Below are positions 34,721 through 44,731 of a stretch of 52,776 nt of DNA, one piece after another. Below the pieces are notes generated by a model. The model worked only from the letters and a program-made list of their open reading frames with translations, ran no database searches and was not told the origin of the DNA. The DNA comes from Lachnospiraceae bacterium. Lineage in GTDB: Bacteria; Bacillota; Clostridia; Lachnospirales; Lachnospiraceae. Location: the NCBI GenBank assembly GCA_030540075.1, contig JAUNWX010000009.1, forward strand, positions 14,607 through 67,382. The letters run 5' to 3'. The first letter of the stretch is position 1, and every line of letters starts with the position of its first letter. A program made the position numbers and the translations under genes.

Positions 34721-34842
34721 AGTGTTTCCCCCTATAAAAAAAGTGTACCCGCTGTTTCAGATATGAAATTCCGAAGCTGAATCGAAAGCCCATATGAACT
34801 CAGACAGATACACTATTTTAAACATTTTCTGCTTATTTTGCA

Positions 34843-36111
34843 CTAACCATTTTCGACATTTTTCGTTTTGTCCAGGATCGCCGGGATTTCCGCGAGCGAT
34901 ACGATACGGTAGCGAAGCTCTGCGCGTGGTCCGGTCAGCTCCTTCAGCTTCCGTGCGAGACGCTGGTAGATGATGCTGCAGTCCTCCTTTTTCGTACCGA
35001 TCAGCAGGAGCAGATACTGGCTCGAGCTGTACTTCGTAAACACATCGCCCTGGCGCAGCCCTTCGTACAGTGCCTGCTTCAGCGCCTCGGAGCGCGCGTT
35101 CAGCTTTTCCGGATTCTGGATCGGCTTTCCCTCGTAATCGACGAGCGTGCAGAGCATCATGAAGATACTGCTGCCACGGCGGGACATATTCCGGCGAAGT
35201 ACATTATAGACATCGATGAAGCTCGCGTAGGCACAGTAGTAGGAACCGGTCCGCGGCTCCGGATCCTCACAGCTCTTCAGCGCCGCATCCCGCTTCAGAA
35301 TATCCGCCTGGATATCCCCGATATTCTCCGATACGACCTTCAGTTCCTCGTAGATCCGGGCGTAGCACTGCACCAGCTCATCCGGGAGCGGAACCTCCAG
35401 CTCGTCCAGATAGTAGCGGGCGGTTTTATTGTACAGCTCATAGGCTTCCTTCGTCTGCTTCTTCAGAATCAGCGCATCGATCAGCTGGATCTGCCAGCCG
35501 CTCTCCGGGTAGATCCGGGCCGCCTGGTTATACAGCTGATATAAACGCTCATAATCCTGCTTATCACGGTAGAAACCGCCGAGGAAGCGCACCAGCTCAT
35601 CATAGCTTTCCTTTAAGCGGATGGACTCGACGATGACCCAGTTTTCAGTTGAAAAATCCGGCAGAAGCTCCCCCTGGTACAGCGCACTTGCCTGCTCATA
35701 GAGGGCTGCCTTCTCTTCCAGTGCGATGGCCGCCTGGGCCCGCTGACAGAGCTGTCGGAAATCTGCGAAATCATACGAAAAGCCATAGCCCTCCGGCAGC
35801 TCCGGCGTATACACGCCCTTCCGGCCTTCGATATAACGCTTCCCCGGCATCCCGCTTTTTTTCAGCTGCGTCCGTGCCTGGTGAAGCAGATTATTCAGGC
35901 TGTTATTCTCATCCAGCAGCTCTTTATAACCGAACACATAGTCGATCAGCTCCCGCTTCGCGATCCCGGTCTCATGATGTAGGAAAATCACCTGGATCAG
36001 CTTCAGAAAATTCGCCTTATTATTCTCTCCGAAGTAGAGATGCTGACCATCTACGGTAACCGCAAACTGTCCCAGCATCTGTATAACGATACGCTTTTCA
36101 TCTGTCGGCAT
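34843..36111 (-). CDS. BTAD-type transcriptional regulator with degenerate GGDEF-like tail
   Basis: A 422-residue regulator. The N-terminal winged helix (about 8-105: IQMLGQFAVTVDGQ, KRELIDYVF, NNLLHQARTQLKK, GVYTPELP) and a helical-repeat BTAD domain (about 115-265) resemble SARP-type activators. The tail (about 295-420) has the secondary-structure rhythm of a GGDEF domain: SSIFMMLCTLVDYEG, then ALYEGLRQGDVFTKYSSSQYLLLLIG, where the catalytic loop GGDEF reads SSSQY. It therefore cannot make c-di-GMP and may only bind a ligand or partner. Start supported by AGGA; own promoter at 36165-36194. Targets unknown; neighbours are transporters. Confidence 0.8.
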   Translation of the reverse strand: MPTDEKRIVIQMLGQFAVTVDGQHLYFGENNKANFLKLIQVIFLHHETGIAKRELIDYVFGYKELLDENNSLNNLLHQARTQLKKSGMPGKRYIEGRKGVYTPELPEGYGFSYDFADFRQLCQRAQAAIALEEKAALYEQASALYQGELLPDFSTENWVIVESIRLKESYDELVRFLGGFYRDKQDYERLYQLYNQAARIYPESGWQIQLIDALILKKQTKEAYELYNKTARYYLDELEVPLPDELVQCYARIYEELKVVSENIGDIQADILKRDAALKSCEDPEPRTGSYYCAYASFIDVYNVLRRNMSRRGSSIFMMLCTLVDYEGKPIQNPEKLNARSEALKQALYEGLRQGDVFTKYSSSQYLLLLIGTKKEDCSIIYQRLARKLKELTGPRAELRYRIVSLAEIPAILDKTKNVENG

Positions 36112-36164
36112 ACGTCTTCCTGCCCTTCTCTTTCTGATTGAACCTTCCCTATGATCGAACGTTC

Positions 36165-36194
36165 CTTATACTTATAGTAGTCGGCTGGTATCAA
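36165..36194 (-). promoter_or_regulatory. candidate promoter of the BTAD regulator gene
   Basis: Minus strand TTGATA (36189-36194), 18-bp spacer, TATAAG (36165-36170), leader about 50 nt. Confidence 0.6.
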
Positions 36195-36252
36195 AAAGTA
36201 AACGAGAAAAATTAAAAAAGCATCCGTATTTAAGATTTTTACGTATCCGGCA

Positions 36253-37317
36253 TCAGAATACGATGCCCAGATACTCGATCACGAGTCCCCAGAACACGCC
36301 GAGACCATACAGCATGATCGTGATCCGGAGATTCTCGTTTGGATGATCATTCGTACGGAACAGAACGAGCAGTCCGACACCGGCACCGACCAGCAGCCCC
36401 GCCATCATCTGTCCGGCATTCAGTATCCCCATCAGGTACAGCTGGGTAATGCTGACGGACGCTGCACAGTTCGGGATCAGACCGACGACGCCGGCCAGAA
36501 AGACACCGACGATCGGCTTTCCGGAGAGGAAGTGGCCGATCGCCTCGGCACCGATCCCCTCGACCAGGAGGGTGATGATCAGGGTGATGAAGAAGATGAA
36601 GCCGGTGATCTGAATCGTATGATGGAGCGCCGGCATCGCGATGCCCAGGAAGCCCTTCTGATGATGGTGGTGATGATGTCCTGCATGCGCATGCTCGTGG
36701 CTGTGATGCTCCTCCGCGACGTGACGATGTACGTGGTCGTCTGCATTGGCCTCGTGAGAATGGTGCGAAGCCTGCACATCGTGCGCATGGGACGTTTCTC
36801 CGTCATGAGCATCCGCAGTATGGAGCGTGTCCTCTTCCTCGGCATCATCGTCACAGGCACAGTGCTCATGTACGCAGAGGTCGTGAATATGTTTCTCCGG
36901 GGCCTTCGTATGGCGGCCATGCCGCATGAAGATATCAAGCAGGAAACCACTGATGAGACCCAGCATCGCCTTCGTCGCCAGAATCCGCAGCATCGTCGCC
37001 GGATGTACACCCTCCGAGATAAAAATCGGCAGCATCTCATCCGAGGTCGACAGGAAGACCGCGATCAGGGTGCCGACCGAAATCACGCCGCCCGCAAACA
37101 GGCTGGAGGCTGCCGCCGAGAAGCCGCACTGCGGCAGGATCCCCACGACCGCTCCGATCAGCGGACCGAAGTGGCCGGCCTTCTCCAGCATCCCCGTCGT
37201 ATGCTTCTCCGCCTTATGCTCGAGGTACTCCATCCCCATATAGGTGATAAAAAGGAACGGAATCAGCTTCACCGTATCCAGTATCGCATCCAGAAGTGCG
37301 TCTAAAATCATTTCCAT
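36253..37317 (-). CDS. 10-TM heavy-metal/arsenic efflux-like permease with His-rich loop
   Basis: A 354-residue membrane protein in two pseudo-symmetric halves of about five helices. Each half carries a conserved Pro-x-Cys helix break: GILPQCGFSAAASSLFAGG (first) and GLIPNCAASVSITQLYLMG (second), as in the putative arsenic/metal exporter families. Between the halves, about residues 145-220 are hydrophilic with over 25 His, several Cys and acidic residues (HEHCACDDD, HAGHHHHHHQ). This is a probable metal-binding loop, so a divalent metal such as Zn, Mn, Ni or Co is a more likely substrate than arsenic. GGAGAG precedes the start by about 11 nt. Monocistronic. Confidence 0.82.
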   Translation of the reverse strand: MEMILDALLDAILDTVKLIPFLFITYMGMEYLEHKAEKHTTGMLEKAGHFGPLIGAVVGILPQCGFSAAASSLFAGGVISVGTLIAVFLSTSDEMLPIFISEGVHPATMLRILATKAMLGLISGFLLDIFMRHGRHTKAPEKHIHDLCVHEHCACDDDAEEEDTLHTADAHDGETSHAHDVQASHHSHEANADDHVHRHVAEEHHSHEHAHAGHHHHHHQKGFLGIAMPALHHTIQITGFIFFITLIITLLVEGIGAEAIGHFLSGKPIVGVFLAGVVGLIPNCAASVSITQLYLMGILNAGQMMAGLLVGAGVGLLVLFRTNDHPNENLRITIMLYGLGVFWGLVIEYLGIVF

Positions 37318-37413
37318 CTAATGTTTACTCTCCTTTGTGTCATTCTTTATCGCGTTCTCTAGAATAACACAGCTGTCAACACGTAAATCATCATATGAAC
37401 AAGCGAGAATGTG

Positions 37414-37443
37414 AAAAAAAAGCCCCGGAGGACCTCCGGGGCT
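37414..37443 (-). terminator. intrinsic terminator of pyrG
   Basis: Arms AGCCCCGGAGG/CCTCCGGGGCT (37421-37431, 37433-37443) followed by seven or more T on the minus strand (37414-37420). Strong. Confidence 0.93.
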
Positions 37444-37455
37444 TTCTATATAGAA

Positions 37456-39051
<1,596 letters not shown>

Positions 39052-39141
39052 ATGCTCCCCTTTCGTGATCCCTCATGAAGCAGGCCAATGCCTCATGCGC
39101 CATGCAATCACCACCCGCAGTATCCCCCCGGCAGCGATGCA

Positions 39142-39207
39142 ATAAAAAAGAGGTGACCTGACGCAGGGACACTCTTCCTTGCCCCTGTGACGCCATTGCC
39201 ACCTCTT
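39142..39207 (-). promoter_or_regulatory. terminator-like attenuator in the pyrG leader
   Basis: Outer arms AAGAGGTG/CACCTCTT (39200-39207, 39148-39155), inner CAGGG/CCCTG, followed on the minus strand by TTTTTTATT. It lies about 90 nt before the pyrG start and about 65 nt after the predicted start site, with no gene in between, so it must be bypassed for pyrG to be made. CTP-responsive attenuation is known for pyrG in Bacilli; the GGGC transcript start used there is not seen here. Confidence 0.65.
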
Positions 39208-39277
39208 AACATATAAATATCGATATGCTTTTATTTCCACTTCTGTTCACACAGTTTCAGAAAATAAAAACACGAGA

Positions 39278-39306
39278 ATCATACCACTGCATCCCCCGAA
39301 TTGCAA
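39278..39306 (-). promoter_or_regulatory. promoter of pyrG
   Basis: Minus strand TTGCAA (39301-39306), 17-bp spacer, TATGAT (39278-39283); leader of about 220 nt. The 373-bp gap 39052-39424 holds this leader, the attenuator and the palindrome at 39355; nothing else is seen. Confidence 0.65.
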
Positions 39307-39354
39307 ACAGAAACTTCACGAAAAACGTGCAGCACCGGCCTCCCGTTGATGAAA

Positions 39355-39387
39355 GGGGTCTGACCCCGTTTATCGGGGTCAGACCCC
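39355..39387. repeat. perfect 14-bp palindromic hairpin (REP-like)
   Basis: GGGGTCTGACCCCG / CGGGGTCAGACCCC with loop TTTAT. Each arm is itself a near palindrome, a form seen in repetitive extragenic elements of many genomes. It lies 38 bp after the exporter permease stop and may also act as that operon's terminator. Confidence 0.75.
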
Positions 39388-39424
39388 AGTGCGTACCGGA
39401 GCGTTGTGAAAGAGGCGCTCTGAA

Positions 39425-40615
39425 TCAATCCGAGCGGAGCGCGTCGATCGGGTTCAGCGCCGCGGCACGACGGGCCGGAAGATAACCGAAGATGAGACCG
39501 ATCATCACAGAGACCATGAAGGAGACCAGCACCGAAAGGAAGGTCGGTGCTGCATCGATCCCCATGATCTTTCCGGCCGCACTCGTCCCGATGAAGCCGA
39601 CGGCGATGCCGATGAAGCCGCCCAGGGAGCTCGTGACGGCGGCCTCGATGACAAACTGTGACAGAATCGTCCGACGCTTCGCGCCGAGGGCCTTCCGGAT
39701 ACCGATCTCACGCGTACGTTCCGTGACAGAGACAAGCATGATGTTCATAACACCGACACCCGCAACCAGCAGGGAGATACTGGCGATGCCGCCGAGCATC
39801 ATCGACATGGTGCCGATCATCTCGTTCATGGAATCAAGCAGCTCACTCATCGCAGTGACCGTATAGAGATCATCATCCTTGAAGATCGTGTAGAGATAAT
39901 CCTCGATATAGGTCTTGATCGTCGCCGCCTGATCGACATAGTCGTCGCGCACGCAGAAGGTGTAGCTGCCGACGGAACCGTTTCGTGACAGCTTCACCGC
40001 AGCCGTATACGGGATGTAGAGTGTGTCGTCGGAGCCACCTGCGCTCAGCTCGTCGCTCTCTGAGGTCTGCCGTTCGATGACACCGACGATCTCATACTTC
40101 TCACCGTTGACAGAAATCTTCTGCCCGATCGCTGCCGCGGGTGAATCATAGTAGGTGGTGGCGATGTAGTAGCCGATGACCGCGACCTTCTGCCGTGCGG
40201 CGATATCCGCATACTGGATGAAACGTCCGCTCAGCAGGTTCTCGTCCAGGATCGTCAGGTAGTCCTCGGAGACACCCGTCGTTTTCGTCGTCGTCGAGTT
40301 TTCGTTCCCGACCTTCACGGTCGCGCCCACCGTCACCGTCGGGGACATGTAGGAAAAGTACTGCGACTGCTCCTCGAAAAAATCATACATCTCATCCACA
40401 TCGACGGATCGTGACCGCAGGTTTGTGATGTTCACCGTGATCCGGTTCGTACCCATCGAGGCGAAGCTCTCCGTCATGTAGGACATCTCACCGTTTACGA
40501 TCCCGACCAGGATGATGACGGCGGCGACACCGATGATGATACCGAGCATCGTGAGAAACGAACGCAGCCGGTTCAACCATATACTCTTCAGTGCGAGTTT
40601 AAATGAATTTAGCAT
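39425..40615 (-). CDS. MacB-like ABC exporter permease (FtsX fold)
   Basis: A 396-residue permease: first helix within LRSFLTMLGIIIGVAAVIILVGIV (about 15-40), a large extracellular MacB-type domain (about 45-270), then three helices with GVMNIMLVSVTERTREIGIRKALGAKRR, the coupling segment. ATG 40615 was chosen because CGGAGG precedes it; it overlaps the ATPase gene by 17 nt. It works with that ATPase and the adaptor protein to export a peptide, lipid-like or toxic compound by mechanotransmission. Last gene of the SLH-adaptor-ATPase-permease operon. Confidence 0.93.
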   Translation of the reverse strand: MLNSFKLALKSIWLNRLRSFLTMLGIIIGVAAVIILVGIVNGEMSYMTESFASMGTNRITVNITNLRSRSVDVDEMYDFFEEQSQYFSYMSPTVTVGATVKVGNENSTTTKTTGVSEDYLTILDENLLSGRFIQYADIAARQKVAVIGYYIATTYYDSPAAAIGQKISVNGEKYEIVGVIERQTSESDELSAGGSDDTLYIPYTAAVKLSRNGSVGSYTFCVRDDYVDQAATIKTYIEDYLYTIFKDDDLYTVTAMSELLDSMNEMIGTMSMMLGGIASISLLVAGVGVMNIMLVSVTERTREIGIRKALGAKRRTILSQFVIEAAVTSSLGGFIGIAVGFIGTSAAGKIMGIDAAPTFLSVLVSFMVSVMIGLIFGYLPARRAAALNPIDALRSD

Positions 40616-41534
40616 AGTCCTCCGTTTTTCCATCGAAGACGACACGGCCGTCCGAGATACGAATCACGCGCTTCGCCTCGAGGGCCAGTGCATTATCGTG
40701 TGTGATCATGACGACGGTCGTTCCGTCCTGGTTGATATCCTGTAAAAAGCCCATGACCTGGCGGGAGGTTTTACTGTCCAGCGCACCGGTCGGCTCATCC
40801 GCGAGGATCAGCTCCGGATCACCGGCGAGTGCCCGGGCGATGGAGACACGCTGCTGCTGACCACCGGAGAGCTGGGCCGGATGCTGCATCCACTTGTCCG
40901 CGAGGCCGACCCGCTCGAGCTGCTTCATCGCACGCTTTCGCTGATCCGACTTCGAGAGGCCGGCATAGAGGAGCGGCAGGGCGACATTGTCCACGAGATT
41001 ATCCTTCGGAAGCAGGTTGTACTGCTGGAAGATGAAGCCGATCTTATGATTCCGGATCGACGCGAGCTCGTCCTCTGCCATGTGCGAGGTATCGACACCC
41101 TGGATCAGATACTCTCCCTTCGTCGGTACATCGAGCGCACCGATGATGTTCATGAGGGTCGACTTGCCGGAGCCGGATTTGCCGACGATGGCGACGAATT
41201 CACCATGGTAGATGTTCACGCTGATCCCGTCGTTTGCATGCACCTCCTCGGAGCCCATCTGGTAGATCTTATAAATGTCTTCGAGCTGGAGGAAGGGTAC
41301 CTCCCCGTCGTGCTCCGGCGGGATATAGGGACCGGCTGCGCCATCGGCACCCTGGGCCACCTGGGCGGCCCGCAGCTTTGCAATCTCCTCGTGGTTTTCG
41401 GCATATTCATCGACTTCGACTTTCTCCGTCGCTTCCGCCTCCGGATTTTCCAGCGAGCGTTCTTCGATTTCCAGCGTCGATGCATCCGGCGCTGTAGTTT
41501 TCATCTCTTCATTGATCGGATGTAAACCCTTCAT
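40599..41534 (-). CDS. MacB/LolD-type ABC exporter ATPase
   Basis: A 311-residue ATPase: Walker A GKSGSGKST (about 117), Q-loop FIFQQYNLLP, signature LSGGQQQRVSIARAL, Walker B LILADEPTGALD and H-loop ITHD. The family usually has 220-240 residues; here about 80 hydrophilic, Glu/Ala-rich residues precede the core (EIEERSLENPEAEATEKVEVDEYAEN-like, split by charge). ATG 41534 is best spaced from AGAGG; the GTG and ATG just upstream are not. It is co-translated with the permease, whose start it overlaps. Confidence 0.93.
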   Translation of the reverse strand: MKGLHPINEEMKTTAPDASTLEIEERSLENPEAEATEKVEVDEYAENHEEIAKLRAAQVAQGADGAAGPYIPPEHDGEVPFLQLEDIYKIYQMGSEEVHANDGISVNIYHGEFVAIVGKSGSGKSTLMNIIGALDVPTKGEYLIQGVDTSHMAEDELASIRNHKIGFIFQQYNLLPKDNLVDNVALPLLYAGLSKSDQRKRAMKQLERVGLADKWMQHPAQLSGGQQQRVSIARALAGDPELILADEPTGALDSKTSRQVMGFLQDINQDGTTVVMITHDNALALEAKRVIRISDGRVVFDGKTEDYAKFI

Positions 41535-41549
41535 ATCCATCACCTCTGT

Positions 41550-43448
41550 TTAGCCCATCGGACCGCCGCCCATGCCGCCGCCACGGTTACCACCGCCCTG
41601 GCCGCCACCGCCGCCTGGGTTACCTCCACCCATGCCGCCCTGGCCGCCGCCCATGTCACCACCGCCCATACCCGGCATCATCATGTCGGTCGAGCTGCTG
41701 ACGCTGGACTGTGAAATATAAACTTCATCGCCTTCGGAGAGATCACCGGACAGGATCTCGACGTACTCATCCGAGGTGAGACCGGTCGTGACGCTGACTT
41801 CATGGAAGCCCTCCGGGACATTACTGCTCATAGCGCCGCCATCTGCCTTACTGTCCGCATTTCCGCTCTTGTTATTGGCCTTTGCATCTGCCGGCTTGCC
41901 GTCTGCTGTACCTTCCGGTCTGTCAGCATCTGCCGGAGCTGCATTCTGGGTGGAAGCATTGTCCTTCTTCGACGTGGTGGAATCCTTTATATAGACCTTG
42001 TTGCCACGCTGGAGTGCATCCACCGGAATCGCGAGTGCGTCCTCCGCCTCATCGAGGATGATGACGCCGGTGACGTTCATGCCCGGAAGCAGATCGCCGT
42101 AATCTGTCATCGTGACGGTGACCGGATAGTAGGTGACGCCGTTCGCTGCCGTACCCTCCATGGACACCTTCGTAACGGTACCCTCGAAGGTCTGGTCCTC
42201 GAAGGCATCCGCCGTAACCTCAACGGTCTGGCCCACCTTCACGTTCGAGATATCGAGCTCATCGATGTTCATCTCGAAGGTCACCTCCGAAAGATCATAG
42301 ATGACCGCGAGCGCCGTCGTAGAGTTGCCGTTCTGCACATTCTCGCCGACATTGACGTTCTTCGTCGTGACGGTGCCGGAAATCGGTGCGGTGATCGTAT
42401 AGTTCTCGTAGTTATCCGTCGTCGTGTCGAGGTTCGACTGTGCATTCTCGAGGGAGGACTTCGCATCGGAGACCTTGTTCTTATAGGTCTTCAGGATGTC
42501 GCTCGCGTCCTCCGCATCCATCGAGAAGATGGCCGTACCGACGTTCACATAGTCACCGGCGCTGACGAGCAGCTTTTTGACGGTCACGGAGCCGGAAAGA
42601 TCGCTCGCCCGCAGTGTGACATTCTGGATCGGCTGGAAGGCACCATCGCCGCAGGAGTTGATGCCGTTGATGCTCGCCGTTGCGTACATGTCGCTCGTCA
42701 GTCCGCCCGGGTTCGTCACCTGCACCGTAACATAGCGGACGAGCTGGCCGCCGGTGAGGGTCGTATCCAGCTGATCGACGGAGGTGACGGTACCGCTGAG
42801 CTCCTCGAGGGTATCCGAGAGCGTCAGCGTCGCGGTGCTGCCCACCGGAATCTGCGCCGCCTCGGTGGAAAGGAACGGAATATCCACCTCCATCACGCTG
42901 TCGTTGTAGATCTCCGCGATCTCTGTATTGCCGGACACCTGATCACCGGCCTTGATCTTCATCGTCTTGATGTAACCGGAGACGGTCGACTTCACGGTGT
43001 TCCCGCTGTAATCCGCGACGGCGGAATTATAATCCTTCATCGCGTCGTTGTAGCTTTCCTGTGCACGCTCGAGGGAGCTCGTTGCCGAGTTCAGCTTCGA
43101 GGTCATGGAGGACGCATCGATCTGATACAGCACCTGTCCCTCCGTGACCTGATCCCCCTCGTTAAAATCCGCCGAGATGACCTTGCCCTCGACCATCGAG
43201 GTGATCGTATAGCTGTTCTTCGGCGAAATCGTACCGGAGCTCGACAGCGACTGCTGAATCGTCTGCCGCGTCACCGTACCGGTCCGCACGCTGCTGTCCT
43301 TTTTCTCTGCCGCAGCCGCCTTTTTCTGATACACGAAGAACGCACCACCCGCGACCGCCACGAGAAGCACCGCCCCGAGGACGAGCTTCTTCCCCGGCTT
43401 TTTTTCCGTGCCATTCTCCTTCTTCTTAAACGAAAAAATCTGCTTCAT
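41550..43448 (-). CDS. MacA/HlyD-type adaptor with Gly/Met-rich C-terminus
   Basis: A 632-residue membrane-fusion-like protein, long for the family (about 350-450). After a basic start comes one membrane helix (about 22-42), a first lipoyl segment (GYIKTMKIKAGDQVSG) and beta-barrel, then a coiled-coil hairpin and a second lipoyl segment (ISGTVTTKNVNVGENVQNG), giving two lipoyl/barrel units. After about residue 515 a low-complexity Asp/Lys/Ala linker follows and the last 45 residues are nearly all Gly and Met with Pro, Gln and Asn. ATG 43448 has GGAGAG before it. In a Gram-positive cell it should span the wall-facing side and gate the FtsX-type permease. Confidence 0.9.
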   Translation of the reverse strand: MKQIFSFKKKENGTEKKPGKKLVLGAVLLVAVAGGAFFVYQKKAAAAEKKDSSVRTGTVTRQTIQQSLSSSGTISPKNSYTITSMVEGKVISADFNEGDQVTEGQVLYQIDASSMTSKLNSATSSLERAQESYNDAMKDYNSAVADYSGNTVKSTVSGYIKTMKIKAGDQVSGNTEIAEIYNDSVMEVDIPFLSTEAAQIPVGSTATLTLSDTLEELSGTVTSVDQLDTTLTGGQLVRYVTVQVTNPGGLTSDMYATASINGINSCGDGAFQPIQNVTLRASDLSGSVTVKKLLVSAGDYVNVGTAIFSMDAEDASDILKTYKNKVSDAKSSLENAQSNLDTTTDNYENYTITAPISGTVTTKNVNVGENVQNGNSTTALAVIYDLSEVTFEMNIDELDISNVKVGQTVEVTADAFEDQTFEGTVTKVSMEGTAANGVTYYPVTVTMTDYGDLLPGMNVTGVIILDEAEDALAIPVDALQRGNKVYIKDSTTSKKDNASTQNAAPADADRPEGTADGKPADAKANNKSGNADSKADGGAMSSNVPEGFHEVSVTTGLTSDEYVEILSGDLSEGDEVYISQSSVSSSTDMMMPGMGGGDMGGGQGGMGGGNPGGGGGQGGGNRGGGMGGGPMG

Positions 43449-43590
43449 TTTCTCTCCAGTCAAATCCTGATTTCCTGTATTTCCTGTCCGGATGCCAATG
43501 CACCCCTTCTGCACCCGCCCGCGGCGTTCCGGCAGCGGATGTCCTCACGGCATCCGTGCTTCCCGCCACAAGCATGACGTTCATATCGCG

Positions 43591-44694
43591 TTAAGCGATC
43601 GCGATGACTTCCTTCGCACCACTCTGATCGAGATCCCAGACGATGGTGATCTCATCCGAGGTATTGATGGAACCGTAGATTGAGAACGCGTACTGCATAT
43701 CCGAATTGTTAATATTGTAGGTCTCGCCGCCGATCTCCACCTGCGTCGGCGTCATGATCTGACTCGAGCTGTAGTAGATCTGATCGACCGTGCCGGTTGC
43801 CGTACCCATGGTGCTGTCTGCATTGCCCGACTCCGAGTAGGCATAGACGGATTTCGTCGATGTGTTGTAGTACACGACCACGGCGCAGCTCGTCGCCTCA
43901 TCCTCGATGGCCTCCACGCTGGAGGTCTCGCCGTTCAGATAGCAGCTGGCGACGCTCTTACTGAATGGAAGAATCAAGTTTAGGCTCTTGCCGGACTTCA
44001 GGACGTGCGGACCGTTCAGGTTCGCGGACAGTGTATCGAGCAGATTCAGCTCGTTGCTGTCGGACAGCGTAAAGCCGAACAGCGAACCGTAGATCGTCTG
44101 ACTGCTCTTCGTCTTCCCATCGTTCTGAGCGGTGTTCGCCATCAGCAGATTGTAGAACATGTAAACGCAGTCCTCGTAGGTCAGCTCGTCACTTATGTTC
44201 GTGCTTACCCGGTCCGTGAGACCGATGGCGATGGCCTTTGCGTGCCGGTTCGCGACGATATTGCCGCTGAACTGATCGCTCGTATAGCCGAGCAGCGTCA
44301 GCATCGCCTTCTCTGCCTCGGCGAGCTTGATCCCCTGCTCCGGCTTGAATGTGCCACCGAGGTAGGCGCTCATCCAGCCCTTCGAGGTCGCGATCCGTAT
44401 ATAGCCGGAATACGCTGAGCTCTGCAGCACATCACTGAAGACCGAGACATTGGACTCCGACGCGACGTTCGTCGCGAAGCTTGAGGCCAGCACCAGCATC
44501 TTCGCAAACTCTGCCCGCGACACCGTCGTCGCATTCAGCGTAACATCGAAATTCTCGATGATCCCCGCGCTCACCAGCGCCTTCTTCCGCTGCTCCAGCG
44601 TCGTCGAGGCCAGCGCACACATCGGCATGCCCGCCACCACCGTGACGACTCCGGTCATCGCTGCAATCGCACCACGCATCAGACATCTATTCAT
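43591..44694 (-). CDS. secreted SLH-domain protein of the exporter operon
   Basis: A 367-residue protein with a signal peptide (cleavage likely after ALA about residue 29) and S-layer-homology-like repeats over about 35-190 (VSRAEFAKMLVLAS, FSDVLQSSAYSGYIRIATSKGWMSAYLGGTFKPEQGIKLAEAEKAML). The second half (about 200-367) is an unrecognised, Ser/Thr-rich beta-looking domain. SLH domains bind secondary wall polymers, so it should sit in the cell wall. Being first in the exporter operon, it may act as the outer docking part of the pump or as its sensor. Ribosome site AAAAGGAG. A 142-bp gap with no visible gene separates it from the adaptor gene. Confidence 0.85.
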   Translation of the reverse strand: MNRCLMRGAIAAMTGVVTVVAGMPMCALASTTLEQRKKALVSAGIIENFDVTLNATTVSRAEFAKMLVLASSFATNVASESNVSVFSDVLQSSAYSGYIRIATSKGWMSAYLGGTFKPEQGIKLAEAEKAMLTLLGYTSDQFSGNIVANRHAKAIAIGLTDRVSTNISDELTYEDCVYMFYNLLMANTAQNDGKTKSSQTIYGSLFGFTLSDSNELNLLDTLSANLNGPHVLKSGKSLNLILPFSKSVASCYLNGETSSVEAIEDEATSCAVVVYYNTSTKSVYAYSESGNADSTMGTATGTVDQIYYSSSQIMTPTQVEIGGETYNINNSDMQYAFSIYGSINTSDEITIVWDLDQSGAKEVIAIA

Positions 44695-44731
44695 AACTGC
44701 TCCTTTTCAACTAAATCGATGTACATGACGC

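Noticed and set aside
36195-36252. Terminator for the His-rich permease gene
   Set aside because: A T-run exists (CTTTTTTAATTTTT on the minus strand), but the preceding bases do not form inverted arms, so no terminator could be supported.
36655-36730. Short CAT/CGTG-type repeats as a possible CRISPR or microsatellite array
   Set aside because: They are His codons of the permease loop, irregular and in frame; no spacer-repeat pattern exists. No CRISPR array was seen anywhere in the window.
37320-37380. TTGACA upstream of the His-rich permease as a promoter
   Set aside because: The -35 word is perfect, but no acceptable -10 lies 16-18 bp downstream on the minus strand, so it was not listed.
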